From: CAVLDP01 sp963661945
Lineage (GTDB): Bacteria; Bacillota; Clostridia; Lachnospirales; Lachnospiraceae
Assembly (NCBI GenBank): GCA_963661945.1
Contig: CAVLDP010000016.1
Span: 1 to 55,482 of the forward strand
Direction of reading: 5' to 3'
DNA: 55,482 nt
Below, piece after piece: positions 18,065-27,444 of the stretch (position 1 is the stretch's first letter; each line of letters starts with the position of its first letter). The position numbers and the translations under genes were made by a program. Under the pieces are notes generated by a model that made no database searches, was not told the origin of the DNA, and saw nothing but the letters and a program-made list of their open reading frames with translations.

Positions 18065-18304
18065 ATGACAAGAGAAGAAGTATTTGAGAAGTTAGACGAG
18101 GTATTTCAGGATGTATTCGATGACGAGGACATCCATGTAGAAGAGGCAACCACAGCAGCTGATATCGAGGACTGGGATAGCTTAGAGCATATCAACCTGG
18201 TTGTTGCTGTAGAGAAGGCATTCGGCATCAAGTTCAACATGGGCGAAGTAAACACCATGAAGGATGTTGGCGCTATGGTTGATATTATTCTGTCTCGTAT
18301 CTAA
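18065..18304 (+). CDS. Acyl carrier protein
   Basis: A 79-residue acidic helical protein with the phosphopantetheine site in DWDSLEHINLV (S39). It has a good AGGAGG site and lies 16 bases after the MBOAT gene. Its place beside FkbH, MBOATs and an AMP-ligase marks it as a dedicated carrier, comparable to DltC, rather than the fatty-acid synthase ACP. The serine attachment site is visible; the cargo is inferred. Confidence 0.9.
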   Translation: MTREEVFEKLDEVFQDVFDDEDIHVEEATTAADIEDWDSLEHINLVVAVEKAFGIKFNMGEVNTMKDVGAMVDIILSRI

Positions 18305-18315
18305 GTAGGAGTATT

Positions 18316-18747
18316 ATGAAGGAATATCTATATGATGAATGTGTCCTTGGCCTGACGGAGTCTTTTGAGACTACAATCACTGAGGACATGCTGGACAAAT
18401 TTCGTGATATTTCGGGAGATGTGAATCCTCTTCATAATGATGAGGAATTTGCCAAGGAGAAGGGTTTTGCTGGTCGCGTGACCTACGGAATGCTGACGGC
18501 TTCCTTCCTTTCTACCCTGGTTGGAGTCTATCTGCCTGGTAAGTATTGTCTCATTCAGGAGGTGGACATTAAGTTTGCCAAGCCTGTATTTATAGGTGAC
18601 CATCTTCGAATTAGCGCTGAGGTTGCTGAGAGAAATGATCTCTTCAAGCAGCTTCTGCTCAAGGTGAAGATTGAGAATCTGGATCAGGGAACCAAGGTAT
18701 TAAGAGGCAAGATGAAGGTCGGAGTCCTGGATCCAGAAGAAGACTAG
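18316..18747 (+). CDS. MaoC-like (R)-specific enoyl hydratase, hotdog fold
   Basis: A 143-residue single hotdog domain with the hydratase signature FRDISGDVNPLHNDEEFA, including the catalytic pair D35 and H40. The family hydrates trans-2-enoyl-CoA or -ACP to the (R)-3-hydroxyacyl form, or the reverse. With the SDR at 24710 it could interconvert 3-oxo, 3-hydroxy and enoyl thioesters on the neighbouring carrier protein. A butyrate producer would have crotonyl-CoA available, so 3-hydroxybutyryl is one possible product; this is speculative. Confidence 0.85.
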   Translation: MKEYLYDECVLGLTESFETTITEDMLDKFRDISGDVNPLHNDEEFAKEKGFAGRVTYGMLTASFLSTLVGVYLPGKYCLIQEVDIKFAKPVFIGDHLRISAEVAERNDLFKQLLLKVKIENLDQGTKVLRGKMKVGVLDPEED

Positions 18748-18757
18748 AGGATGAACT

Positions 18758-20263
18758 ATGTTATTTAATACAGTACAATATCTAATCTTCCTGCCAATCG
18801 TAGTACTTATCTACTATGTATTGCCACCGAAGGTTAGATATCTGTGGCTGCTGGCTGCTAGCTACTATTTCTATATGCAGTGGAATCCTGTCTATATTCT
18901 GCTGCTCTTCACGGCGACAGCCATTACCTATGTGGGCGGTCGCATTATCGAGAATATTAAGACAAAAGTAAAAGCTGCCGAGACGGAAGCGGAAGCAGAC
19001 AAGTACAAAGCGAGTATGAAACGTGTGCTTGTGATTTGCCTGCTTATCTGTCTTGGCATTCTTGGCGTATATAAATATGCAGATTTTGCAGTGGAATGCT
19101 TGAATTTACTTCTTCGTCCGCTCCATCGGACGGTGGAATATCGATTCGATATCCTGCTTCCTGTTGGTATCTCTTTCTATACCCTGCAGTCGCTCGGTTA
19201 TCTCATCGATGTCTATCGGGATGATATCTATGCGGAGAGGAATTTCCTGAAGTATGCCCTCTTCGTATCCTTCTTTCCACAGCTTGTGGCAGGACCGATT
19301 GAGAGATCTAAGAATCTCTTGGTTCAGCTTCAGACACCGCATAAGTTCGAGTGGGATAATTTCAAGAAGGGCATGCTTTTGGTACTCTATGGCATGTTCC
19401 TAAAGATCGTAATTGCAGACCGTGCAGCTATGATTGTGAAGACTGTATTTGCAGATACAGCTACCTATTCAGGCTTCTATATTATCGTGGCAGCAAGTTT
19501 CTTTTCCTTTGAGATTTACTGCGATTTCTATGGTTACTCCACCATTGCCAAGGGCACTGCCCTCATGATGGGCTATCACCTGATGGATAACTTCAATGCG
19601 CCGTATTTCTCACTGGGCGTTCAGGAGTTCTGGCGTAGATGGCATATTTCTCTTTGCACCTGGCTTAGAGATTATCTCTATTTTCCGCTGGGCGGCAGCC
19701 GTAAGGGACGAGTTCGTAAGGAAGTGAACTTCCTGATTATCTTCGCTATATCTGGACTTTGGCATGGGCCATCCTTTGCTTATATCTTCTGGGGCTTCCT
19801 AAGTGGCCTCTTCCAGGTGATTGCAGATGTCTACCAGGCTATTCTGAAGAAATTTGGAATCGTACGTAAGGCTCCGAATTTTGGTAAGAGATTCTTCCTT
19901 AGAATCTGGACCTTTATTCTGATTACATTTGCAGGAATCTTCTTCTGCGCAGGAGATATGCCAACGTCAATGGCTGTTATGAAGAACCTGACGAGGCTTG
20001 ACAATTGGACCATTTTCTTCAATGGTTCCCTCTTTAACTTGGGCGTTGCCCGCAATTATATGCTGGTACTGATCCTAAGTATTGTTGTTCTTATGCTGGT
20101 TGATTATATCAAGTATAAGGGAAGAGATGCAGCAGAGCTTGTTCTTAGCCAGAACCTCCTCTTCCAGCTCTTCGTCGTTGTTACACTGGTATTTGTAATC
20201 CTGCTCTATGGAGTGTATGGAACCATCTACGATGTGAACCAGTTCGTATATTTCCAATTCTAG
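18758..20263 (+). CDS. MBOAT-family membrane O-acyltransferase (copy 2, AlgI/DltB-like)
   Basis: A 501-residue multi-spanning protein that starts MLFNTVQYLIFLP, as AlgI-like proteins do. It carries FWRRWHISLCTWLRDYLYFPLGGSRKG and the catalytic His in SGLWHGPSFAY (about H336). It is followed nine bases later by an SGNH partner, the same order as the copy 3 pair. It is close to copy 3 (21724-23241) along its full length, which points to tandem duplication. Expected role: moving an acyl group from a cytoplasmic thioester to a surface polymer or an SGNH intermediate. Confidence 0.93.
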   Translation: MLFNTVQYLIFLPIVVLIYYVLPPKVRYLWLLAASYYFYMQWNPVYILLLFTATAITYVGGRIIENIKTKVKAAETEAEADKYKASMKRVLVICLLICLGILGVYKYADFAVECLNLLLRPLHRTVEYRFDILLPVGISFYTLQSLGYLIDVYRDDIYAERNFLKYALFVSFFPQLVAGPIERSKNLLVQLQTPHKFEWDNFKKGMLLVLYGMFLKIVIADRAAMIVKTVFADTATYSGFYIIVAASFFSFEIYCDFYGYSTIAKGTALMMGYHLMDNFNAPYFSLGVQEFWRRWHISLCTWLRDYLYFPLGGSRKGRVRKEVNFLIIFAISGLWHGPSFAYIFWGFLSGLFQVIADVYQAILKKFGIVRKAPNFGKRFFLRIWTFILITFAGIFFCAGDMPTSMAVMKNLTRLDNWTIFFNGSLFNLGVARNYMLVLILSIVVLMLVDYIKYKGRDAAELVLSQNLLFQLFVVVTLVFVILLYGVYGTIYDVNQFVYFQF

Positions 20264-20272
20264 AGGGCTGAT

Positions 20273-21703
20273 ATGATGAATGACAAGAAATTAACAATCA
20301 AGAAGTGGCTTCGCAGGATTCTCTTTGTCCTGGCCTTCTGCCTGGTATTTGGCTTTGGCGTTAAGCTGCTGAATTATATGTATGTCGAGGATGTGAAGGA
20401 CCCTTGGTTCCGCATCTTCTGGCATAATTACTATGCAGATTCTGCAGAGAATAATATCGATAATATCTATCTTGGCAGCTCTCATGTCTATTCCGGTTTG
20501 AATCCATTTACCATGGATGAATTGACAGGAGAATATAACTACAACATCTCGACTTCTGAGCAGAGACTTAATGGTAGCTACTATCTTCTGAAGGAGGTCT
20601 GCCGAGACAATGATGTGAAGCATGTCTACCTGGACCTCTTCTATCGGAGCTCTTGTGTGATCGAGGATGAGGACAATGCGGATCCAATCAATACCGGTTA
20701 TAACTATAACTGGCAGAATACGGATTATATGAAGCTGTCCTTGAATAAGATCTGCTACATGTTATCCATTGCAGATACAGAGACCTATCCGGAGATTGCT
20801 CTGCCATTTATCCGTTACCGTTCAGAGCTTGATAACTGGGCTTATGTGAAGAATATCATGAAGGCCAAGGATGATGAGAATTATCAGAATTATATCTATG
20901 TGAATGAGTATGATGATTCTACTGGTCATAATTACACCAAGTATACGAATAAGGGCTTCCGTGATACCAATATCGTTCTTCGTGATGATTCGCGTATTAC
21001 TGAGCGCTATACCGGAATTACAGAGGAGCCGATGGGACAGGAGAGCGAGAAGTATCTCCGCAAGATTATCGAATATTGTGAGGATCACGATATCGAGCTG
21101 ACTCTCTTCGTGACACCAGTAGATGACCTGCTTCTTCTAAGCGCTGGCGATTATGACCTCTTTTTGAACCAGGTTGAGGGGATTGCTGCAGAGTATGGTG
21201 TCGATTTCTATGACTTTAATCTGGCCAAGGAAGAATATTTAGACCTCTGGCACAATGAATATTTCTGGAATACAGGACATCTGAACACGACAGGTGCAAA
21301 CATCTTTACAGAGTTCTTCCACAAGGTGGTTTCCGAAGGCAAGGAGGCATCGACTGAGTATTTCTATGATTCCTATGCGTCCAAGATTGCCTCTCAGGAC
21401 TATCGCTTCTATGGCATTGACTTTGTAGAGACAGTAGGTACGGATGACGCTGGAAATGAAGTCACGATGAATCATTACAGCATGGTTTCGAATCAGACAT
21501 CAGGTTATGAATACCAGATTACCATTCAGACTATCGATGAGAATCTGAATTATGGAGATGAAGAAGTCATCTGTGACTGGACAGAGAATCCGGAATTTGA
21601 AAAGCCTGCTGATCAGGATATGATCATCTATGTCAGATACCGTGCTTTGGGTGATACAGATGAGAATAATGTTCAGGGTATGGCAATTCAGTACTATCAT
21701 TAA
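20273..21703 (+). CDS. Membrane-anchored SGNH/DltD-like acyltransfer partner (copy 1)
   Basis: A 476-residue protein with a Lys/Arg-rich start, one membrane anchor (about residues 14-33) and a large outer domain. The motif LGSSHVYSGLNP (about residues 67-78) resembles the nucleophile block of SGNH proteins, with S70 directly before H71. The late motif WNTGHLNTTGA supplies a candidate catalytic His (about H336). The C-terminal 100 residues look like a separate beta-rich domain. DltD and AlgX/AlgJ proteins with this layout finish acyl transfer next to a MBOAT. It is homologous to the protein at 23253-24638. ATG 20273 or ATG 20276 could be the start. Confidence 0.78.
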   Translation: MMNDKKLTIKKWLRRILFVLAFCLVFGFGVKLLNYMYVEDVKDPWFRIFWHNYYADSAENNIDNIYLGSSHVYSGLNPFTMDELTGEYNYNISTSEQRLNGSYYLLKEVCRDNDVKHVYLDLFYRSSCVIEDEDNADPINTGYNYNWQNTDYMKLSLNKICYMLSIADTETYPEIALPFIRYRSELDNWAYVKNIMKAKDDENYQNYIYVNEYDDSTGHNYTKYTNKGFRDTNIVLRDDSRITERYTGITEEPMGQESEKYLRKIIEYCEDHDIELTLFVTPVDDLLLLSAGDYDLFLNQVEGIAAEYGVDFYDFNLAKEEYLDLWHNEYFWNTGHLNTTGANIFTEFFHKVVSEGKEASTEYFYDSYASKIASQDYRFYGIDFVETVGTDDAGNEVTMNHYSMVSNQTSGYEYQITIQTIDENLNYGDEEVICDWTENPEFEKPADQDMIIYVRYRALGDTDENNVQGMAIQYYH

Positions 21704-21723
21704 TTCTAACCCGGGAGAGAATC

Positions 21724-23241
21724 ATGTTATTTAATACGGTTGAATTTATAATATTCCTGCCGATTGCGGTGGTGGTCTATTATTTGCTGCCATTTCGCTT
21801 TCGTTATATTTGGCTGCTTGCTACAAGCTATTACTTCTACATGCAGTGGAATGCAGTGTATGGTCTGCTTCTTCTTGGGACGACCGCCATTTCCTATCTG
21901 GCAGGAAGATGGATTGAGAAATATAAGGGCCTCATGAAGGAGGCAGAAGCTGCCGGAGATAAAGAGGCACTTTCTAGAGCTCATTCGAAGAAGAAATTGG
22001 TTCTTGGAATCGCTGTTGGCATCTGTCTGTTTGTTCTTGGCTTCTACAAGTATGCAGAATTCCTGACAGAATGCTTAAATTATATTCTTGGCTTCCTTCA
22101 TCTTGGAGCAGTAGAGTATACACTTGATGTGATTCTTCCGGTTGGCATTTCCTTCTATACGCTTCAGTCCATCGGTTATATGGTGGATGTCTATCGTGAT
22201 GATGTCTATGCAGAGAAGAATTTTCTGAAATATGCGCTCTTCATCAGCTTCTTTCCACAGCTTGTGGCAGGACCAATTGAGAGATCGAAGAATCTTCTGG
22301 CTCAGCTTCAGACAGAGCACAAGTTTGCATGGGAGAACCTGAAGAGAGGTATTCTTCTTCTCCTCTATGGTCTCTTCCTGAAGATGGTGATTGGTGATCG
22401 AGCATCCATGATTCTAGATACGGTATATGCAGATCCGCTTGCTTATGGTGGCGCATATTCTGTGGTTGTGATTCTTCTATTCCCTATTCAGATCTACTGC
22501 GATTTCTATGGCTATACGACAATTGCCAGAGGTGTGGCAGAGATGATGGGATTCACACTTGTGGACAACTTCAATGCACCATTTCTATCAGAGAATATCA
22601 GTGAGACCTGGCGTAGATGGCATATGTCACTTACGGGATGGTTCCGTGATTATCTCTACTTCCCGCTGGGCGGAAGCCGTAAGGGCAAGCTTCGCAAGGA
22701 GATTAATATTCTAATTATCTTCACAGTATCTGGACTCTGGCATGGAGCTTCCTTTGCTTATGTAACTTGGGGACTTCTATCAGGTATCGAGCAGGTAATC
22801 TCTGATCTGATTCTTTCTTTCAAGAAGAAGCATGGAATCAATGTGAAGAAGCAGCATAATTTCTCGGAGAGACTATGGAGAGTGGTCTGTACCTATTTCC
22901 TATTCTCCTTCAGTGCCCTCTTCTTCCGGGCTGGAACCATGGCAACATCCTTTGCGATGATCAAGTCACTCTTTGTGAATAACTGGTATGTGCTCTTTGA
23001 CGGATCCTTACTTGAACTTGGCGTGGAGAGACAGTATATGGCTGTGCTTCTTCTCTCAATTCTGGTTCTATATCTGGTGGATCGGGTTAAGTATCAGGGA
23101 AGAGATGTGGCAGGACTTGTGATGAAGCAGAGCTGGATATTCCAGGCTTTCACCATGCTACTGCTTACCTTTGTGATTCTGGTGTTTGGTGTTTATGGAG
23201 AGCTCTATGATCTCCAGGCCTTTGCTTATTTCCAATTCTAG
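21724..23241 (+). CDS. MBOAT-family membrane O-acyltransferase (copy 3, AlgI/DltB-like)
   Basis: A 505-residue multi-spanning protein that shares with copy 2 the start MLFNTV, the stretch YYFYMQWN, the SFFPQLVAGPIERSKNLL segment, the WRRWH block and the catalytic His in SGLWHGASFAY (about H340). It also ends YFQF, as copy 2 does. An SGNH partner follows 11 bases later. The pair seems to be a duplication of the preceding MBOAT+SGNH pair. The copies may use different acyl donors or modify different positions. Confidence 0.93.
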   Translation: MLFNTVEFIIFLPIAVVVYYLLPFRFRYIWLLATSYYFYMQWNAVYGLLLLGTTAISYLAGRWIEKYKGLMKEAEAAGDKEALSRAHSKKKLVLGIAVGICLFVLGFYKYAEFLTECLNYILGFLHLGAVEYTLDVILPVGISFYTLQSIGYMVDVYRDDVYAEKNFLKYALFISFFPQLVAGPIERSKNLLAQLQTEHKFAWENLKRGILLLLYGLFLKMVIGDRASMILDTVYADPLAYGGAYSVVVILLFPIQIYCDFYGYTTIARGVAEMMGFTLVDNFNAPFLSENISETWRRWHMSLTGWFRDYLYFPLGGSRKGKLRKEINILIIFTVSGLWHGASFAYVTWGLLSGIEQVISDLILSFKKKHGINVKKQHNFSERLWRVVCTYFLFSFSALFFRAGTMATSFAMIKSLFVNNWYVLFDGSLLELGVERQYMAVLLLSILVLYLVDRVKYQGRDVAGLVMKQSWIFQAFTMLLLTFVILVFGVYGELYDLQAFAYFQF

Positions 23242-23252
23242 TGGAGTAATCT

Positions 23253-24638
23253 ATGACGAAGAAATATATGAAGAGAACATGCAAGGTCCTAGCTGCCTTC
23301 CTTGCATTTGGACTGATTGTTAAGGCGCTGAATTATATGTATTTGGATGATTATTCCGAGCCGTGGATTCGCATTCTCTGGGATAATTATTATTCAGATG
23401 AGGAGAACATCGATACCCTTCTTCTTGGAACATCTCATGTCTTCTGCGGCGTAGACCCAGAGGAGCTTGAGGCGGTAAGTGGTGAACATGTATTTAATCT
23501 GGCTACTTCAGAGCAGAAACTGAATGGCTCTTACTATCTGCTTAGAGAAGCCTGCGGTGATAACGATGTGAAGAAGGTCTATCTGGAGGTTGCCTACCAG
23601 ACTATGTATACCCTGTCAGAGGATGGATCAGATCCGATTGACAGTAACTACACCTTCAACTGGCAGAATACCGACAATATGCATTGGTCATTGAATAAGC
23701 TATCCTATATGCTTAGCATGACGGATGTAGAGACTTATCCATCGGTCTTCTTTCCATTTACCAGATATCGGTCTCAGCTGACTAATGAATCTTATGTGGA
23801 CACGGTTGTGTCAAATAAGAGAACGGATGAATATAAGAATGATGTCTATACGCAGAATTATTCGGATGCGACAGGAGATCATACGATTGAGATCAAGGGA
23901 CAGGGATTCTATTATTCGGATGCAACCATGCAGGATACCTTCCGCAAGATGGAGAAGACAAGCTCGCTTCTGACATCGAATATGGGTACGAAGAGTGAAG
24001 AATATCTCCGCAAGATTATTGAGTATTGTGAGAAGCAGGATATTGAGCTTACCTTGATTTCGATTCCAGTCGATGATCTGGTATCCATTAGCTCGGATGA
24101 TTATGATGCTTTTCATGAAGATGTCGAGGCCATTGCGTCGGAGTACGGTGTGGATTTCTACGATTTTAACCTGGCCAAGTCTTCTGCGCTTGACATCTGG
24201 CAGGACCAGTATTTTGCCAATACCGGTCACCTCAATGCAGCAGGTGCCAAGATTTTCGCAGATTATCTCTATCATGTTACATCTGATGGAGAAGGGGCAC
24301 ATACGGATGACTTCTATTCAAGCTACGCGGAGAGACTGTCCGATCAGGAGCCTAGAATCTATGGCGTAGACTATGTGACCAGCCAGACAGCAGAAGAGGA
24401 TGGTACAATTAGTACTGTATATGATTTCCGTGTGATTTCGAATCGAGATTCCGGACTGGAATATCGAATTGAGTATGTGCCATATGATGGTACAGATTAC
24501 GGCGATACGATAGAGATTTCGGACTTCTCTGAGGAGAGAGAATTTGCAATCTCGGATGTGACGGGATCCGTTCTTAGGGTGATTGTAAGAGAAGCAGGAA
24601 CTGACGAGGAGCTTCAGCGAATGACCATTCAGCTGTAG
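23253..24638 (+). CDS. Membrane-anchored SGNH/DltD-like acyltransfer partner (copy 2)
   Basis: A 461-residue protein with an N-terminal membrane anchor (about residues 9-29) and an outer domain. The nucleophile block reads LGTSHVFCGVDP (S61 before H62), so the serine shared with copy 1 is the one directly before His. The late block ANTGHLNAAGA gives a candidate His (about H326). Blocks such as LNGSYYLL, EYLRKIIEYCE and YGVDFYDFNLAK are nearly identical between the copies, while the C-terminal part diverges. A role as the MBOAT partner at the outer membrane face is inferred from Dlt and alginate systems. Confidence 0.78.
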   Translation: MTKKYMKRTCKVLAAFLAFGLIVKALNYMYLDDYSEPWIRILWDNYYSDEENIDTLLLGTSHVFCGVDPEELEAVSGEHVFNLATSEQKLNGSYYLLREACGDNDVKKVYLEVAYQTMYTLSEDGSDPIDSNYTFNWQNTDNMHWSLNKLSYMLSMTDVETYPSVFFPFTRYRSQLTNESYVDTVVSNKRTDEYKNDVYTQNYSDATGDHTIEIKGQGFYYSDATMQDTFRKMEKTSSLLTSNMGTKSEEYLRKIIEYCEKQDIELTLISIPVDDLVSISSDDYDAFHEDVEAIASEYGVDFYDFNLAKSSALDIWQDQYFANTGHLNAAGAKIFADYLYHVTSDGEGAHTDDFYSSYAERLSDQEPRIYGVDYVTSQTAEEDGTISTVYDFRVISNRDSGLEYRIEYVPYDGTDYGDTIEISDFSEEREFAISDVTGSVLRVIVREAGTDEELQRMTIQL

Positions 24639-24709
24639 CAACGGAATGTGTGGTTGCAGAGTATGTTGCTACAGAATCTGTAACAGAAGATAAGAAAGAG
24701 GTGTCTATA

Positions 24710-25441
24710 ATGGCAGAGAAGATATTACTTGTGCTTGGCGCATCCTCAGAGGTGGGACGAAAGACCATAGAGGCGATTTCAGAGAATTATTCCCTGATTT
24801 ATGCCCATTATGGACATAATGCGGAGGAACTTCAGGAGCTGAAGAGTCGAATCGGTGACAAGCTTGTTCTGATTCAGGATGACCTTATGGAGGAAAATGG
24901 TGGAGAGAAGATTCTGTCTGCCATTGCCGCAGATGGACGATATCCAGACCATATCTTCCATTGCCCAGCGCCGAAATATGAGAACTTCAAGTTCCAGAAG
25001 GCCGGATGGGAGCCTTTTGAGAAGGGCATCCAGGTTTCGCTTCGCTCTGCAGTAGTTGTCTTACAGCCACTTCTTCAGAAGATGGTGAAGGAGAAGAGAG
25101 AGGGACGAGTTGTATTCGTCTTATCCTCTGTGACAAATGCCATGCCACCAAGCTATGTATCTTCTTACGTGACCGTGAAGTACGCCCTGCTTGGACTGAT
25201 GAAGTCTCTTTCTGTAGAATATGCTTCTAAGAATATTATGGTAAATGCAGTCTCCCCAGGAATGATGGAGACCAAATTCTTAGAGAATATACCAGATCTT
25301 GTGGTAGAGCAAAATGCCGCACTTAGTCCATTTGGCAGAAACCTCCTCGTAGAGGAAGTGGTTCCTGCAGTAGAATACTTATTCTCAGACGGAGCAGCCA
25401 GGGTGACAGGTCAGAACCTAATCATCTCAGGAGGAATGTAA
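24710..25441 (+). CDS. Short-chain dehydrogenase/reductase, 3-oxoacyl-ACP reductase-like
   Basis: The start codon is ATG 24710 with AGAGGTG upstream; an in-frame GTG at 24650 would add 20 poor-quality residues. The 243-residue protein has the Rossmann glycine motif GASSEVG, the catalytic YxxxK (SSYVTVKYA) and FabG-like NAVSPGMMETKF. It likely reduces a 3-oxoacyl thioester, or oxidises the 3-hydroxy form, together with the MaoC-like hydratase. It lies two bases before the ligase gene. The 71-base spacer before it is the longest inside the cluster, and I see no promoter in it. Confidence 0.85.
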   Translation: MAEKILLVLGASSEVGRKTIEAISENYSLIYAHYGHNAEELQELKSRIGDKLVLIQDDLMEENGGEKILSAIAADGRYPDHIFHCPAPKYENFKFQKAGWEPFEKGIQVSLRSAVVVLQPLLQKMVKEKREGRVVFVLSSVTNAMPPSYVSSYVTVKYALLGLMKSLSVEYASKNIMVNAVSPGMMETKFLENIPDLVVEQNAALSPFGRNLLVEEVVPAVEYLFSDGAARVTGQNLIISGGM

Positions 25442-25443
25442 GT

Positions 25444-27444
25444 ATGGTATTGACGGAACAGCTGTTAGGCGAATTATTTGAGGAGCGGGCCATGAGCTAT
25501 GGCGCGTCTCCTGCAATTACATACAAGAATCGAGATTACAGTTACGAAGATATGCTTCGTGCAATCGATGGTTTTGGAGCAGAGCTGCAGAGCCGAGGGG
25601 TAAAACCGGGAGACCATGTTGCTCTCTGGTCTTACAACTCTGCTCAGTGGCTCATTGCTTATTTTGCGATTATTAAGGTGGGGGCGGTTGCTGTCCTCTA
25701 TAGCTATAGTCTGCCAATTACCGATTTGACTGGACTTATGTCTTATACAGATTGCAAGTTCTTAGTCTTTGGCAATAATCGTGAGCTTCGCTATCATGAG
25801 GATGCAATTAAGCGGATTCAAGAGGAGCTGGGCCTGCCGAATAGCGCAATCCTTGATATTCGAGATCAGAGTTATTCTCTGGATATGTATACAGATAGCC
25901 TGACACCTGTTGTGGATAACTGCAGGCGAACCGCGGTTATGATGTTTACATCTGGTACAACGGCGGAACCGAAGGCAGTAGAGCTATCGCAGTATAATCT
26001 GACCAATATTAACTTAGCGCATTCTGAAATTCTCGATTCTCTCTTCGGGGAGAAATCCTTGCCGGCACTTCCGTTTTTCCATAGCTTCGGACTTCTCGTT
26101 GTGACGACGAACCTTCTTCGTGGTATGCATGTCTTTGTAGTGGATGCCATTAAGCCGGATGCGATTATTGACTTGATCTATCAGAATCAGATTACCGATC
26201 TCTATTCGGTAAGCTCGGTATTCTTAAATCTCATCGAGGATGCAGATTTTAATAAGCGAGTTGCACCATTTATAACAGCTTGTATTATCGGTGGCTCACT
26301 GGCTCAGGCCAGCCATCTGATGAAGATGGAGGCGGCCTTCTACAATGCGACCTTTGCCAACGGTTATGGTCAGACAGAGGCATCTCCTGGTATTTCCATG
26401 AGCATTCCGGGAGATTCCATGGAACAGAGAATCTCTACCGTTGGTCGACCATTTCCAGGAGAGGATGTCCGCATCACGGATGGTAAGGGAGGCTTCCTTC
26501 TGCCATATGAAGTAGGCGAGATTGTTGTTCGTGGCTATAATGTCATGAATGGTTACTATAAGCTGCCGCCAGATATGCAGGCGGTTGATGGAGACGGTTG
26601 GCTTCATACAGGGGATCTTGGTTTCTTCGATGAAGAAGGTTATCTTCATTTTGCAGGACGCCTGAAGGATATTATCATTAGAAATGGTGAGAATATTACG
26701 CCGGCTGAGATTGAAGCCGAGCTTCTGAAGAGGCCGGAGATTAAGAATGTAAGAGTTTATGGAGCACCGCATCCAATTTGGGGAGAATCCGTGGAGGCCT
26801 GCCTTATCCTAGAGGAAGGTTCAACTCTTGATGAGGAGGCGGTGAGAGCCAGTCTTAAATTAAGCCTTGCTCCATTTAAGATTCCGAGTCATTTCTTCTG
26901 CTATGATTCATTTCCAATGAATGTCAATGGTAAGCTTGCGGACAAGGAACTCTTAGCAGACATGCTGATTCGCCTTCGTAAGCTGAATATTGATAAGAAC
27001 TTAACCGAAGGAATTCTGGTGACTTCCATGGTAGTGAAGAATCTGCCATTCAATATTGAATCAACAGCGGATATGCTTCAGTCCATTGCGGAGAATCTGG
27101 ATTTTGAGGGTCGTAAGGTTCGCCGAATCTGTCACGCGACCAGGGCTTGGATGACGGAGAGAATTCAGTATTCGTCTCAGGATGTGGAGAATATCAAGAT
27201 CGATGTCATCTTCCGAAAGGATGCTCTTCGTGTTCGCTTCTCAGATTCTGGCGTGAAGTTTAACCTGGAGAAGAATCGTAATAAGAATCCAAACCTGATT
27301 CGTATCTTAGATAGTGTGGATGAATTCACTGTTATTGAGCAGGCCAAATGTGAGCCACTCTATTGCATGGATTTTATCTATGATCAGGATTTCGACATTG
27401 AGAAATATCTTCTTCACCATGGTTCCGATGGAAGAGGTATCTGA
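25444..27444 (+). CDS. AMP-forming acyl ligase with a degenerate RsbW-like C-terminal domain
   Basis: A 666-residue protein. Residues 1-510 form a complete adenylate-forming ligase: MFTSGTTAEPKAVELS, GYGQTEASPG, TGDLGFFDEEGYL, GRLKDIIIRNGENI and the C-terminal Lys in NVNGKLADKEL (about K497). Residues about 515-650 are an added domain that resembles a GHKL/RsbW-type fold, with an FSDSGVKFN element (about 599-607) like the D-x-G box. The N-box Glu/Asn are not obvious, so ATP binding is doubtful. The ligase would activate an acid and load it onto the carrier protein or CoA, as DltA does with D-alanine. Its stop overlaps the uvrB start by one base. Confidence 0.85.
   Translation: MVLTEQLLGELFEERAMSYGASPAITYKNRDYSYEDMLRAIDGFGAELQSRGVKPGDHVALWSYNSAQWLIAYFAIIKVGAVAVLYSYSLPITDLTGLMSYTDCKFLVFGNNRELRYHEDAIKRIQEELGLPNSAILDIRDQSYSLDMYTDSLTPVVDNCRRTAVMMFTSGTTAEPKAVELSQYNLTNINLAHSEILDSLFGEKSLPALPFFHSFGLLVVTTNLLRGMHVFVVDAIKPDAIIDLIYQNQITDLYSVSSVFLNLIEDADFNKRVAPFITACIIGGSLAQASHLMKMEAAFYNATFANGYGQTEASPGISMSIPGDSMEQRISTVGRPFPGEDVRITDGKGGFLLPYEVGEIVVRGYNVMNGYYKLPPDMQAVDGDGWLHTGDLGFFDEEGYLHFAGRLKDIIIRNGENITPAEIEAELLKRPEIKNVRVYGAPHPIWGESVEACLILEEGSTLDEEAVRASLKLSLAPFKIPSHFFCYDSFPMNVNGKLADKELLADMLIRLRKLNIDKNLTEGILVTSMVVKNLPFNIESTADMLQSIAENLDFEGRKVRRICHATRAWMTERIQYSSQDVENIKIDVIFRKDALRVRFSDSGVKFNLEKNRNKNPNLIRILDSVDEFTVIEQAKCEPLYCMDFIYDQDFDIEKYLLHHGSDGRGI

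Noticed and set aside
14726..27444. Polyketide synthase gene cluster
   Set aside because: FkbH, ACP, MaoC and SDR would fit, but there is no ketosynthase or acyltransferase module; MBOAT and SGNH proteins point to surface acylation.
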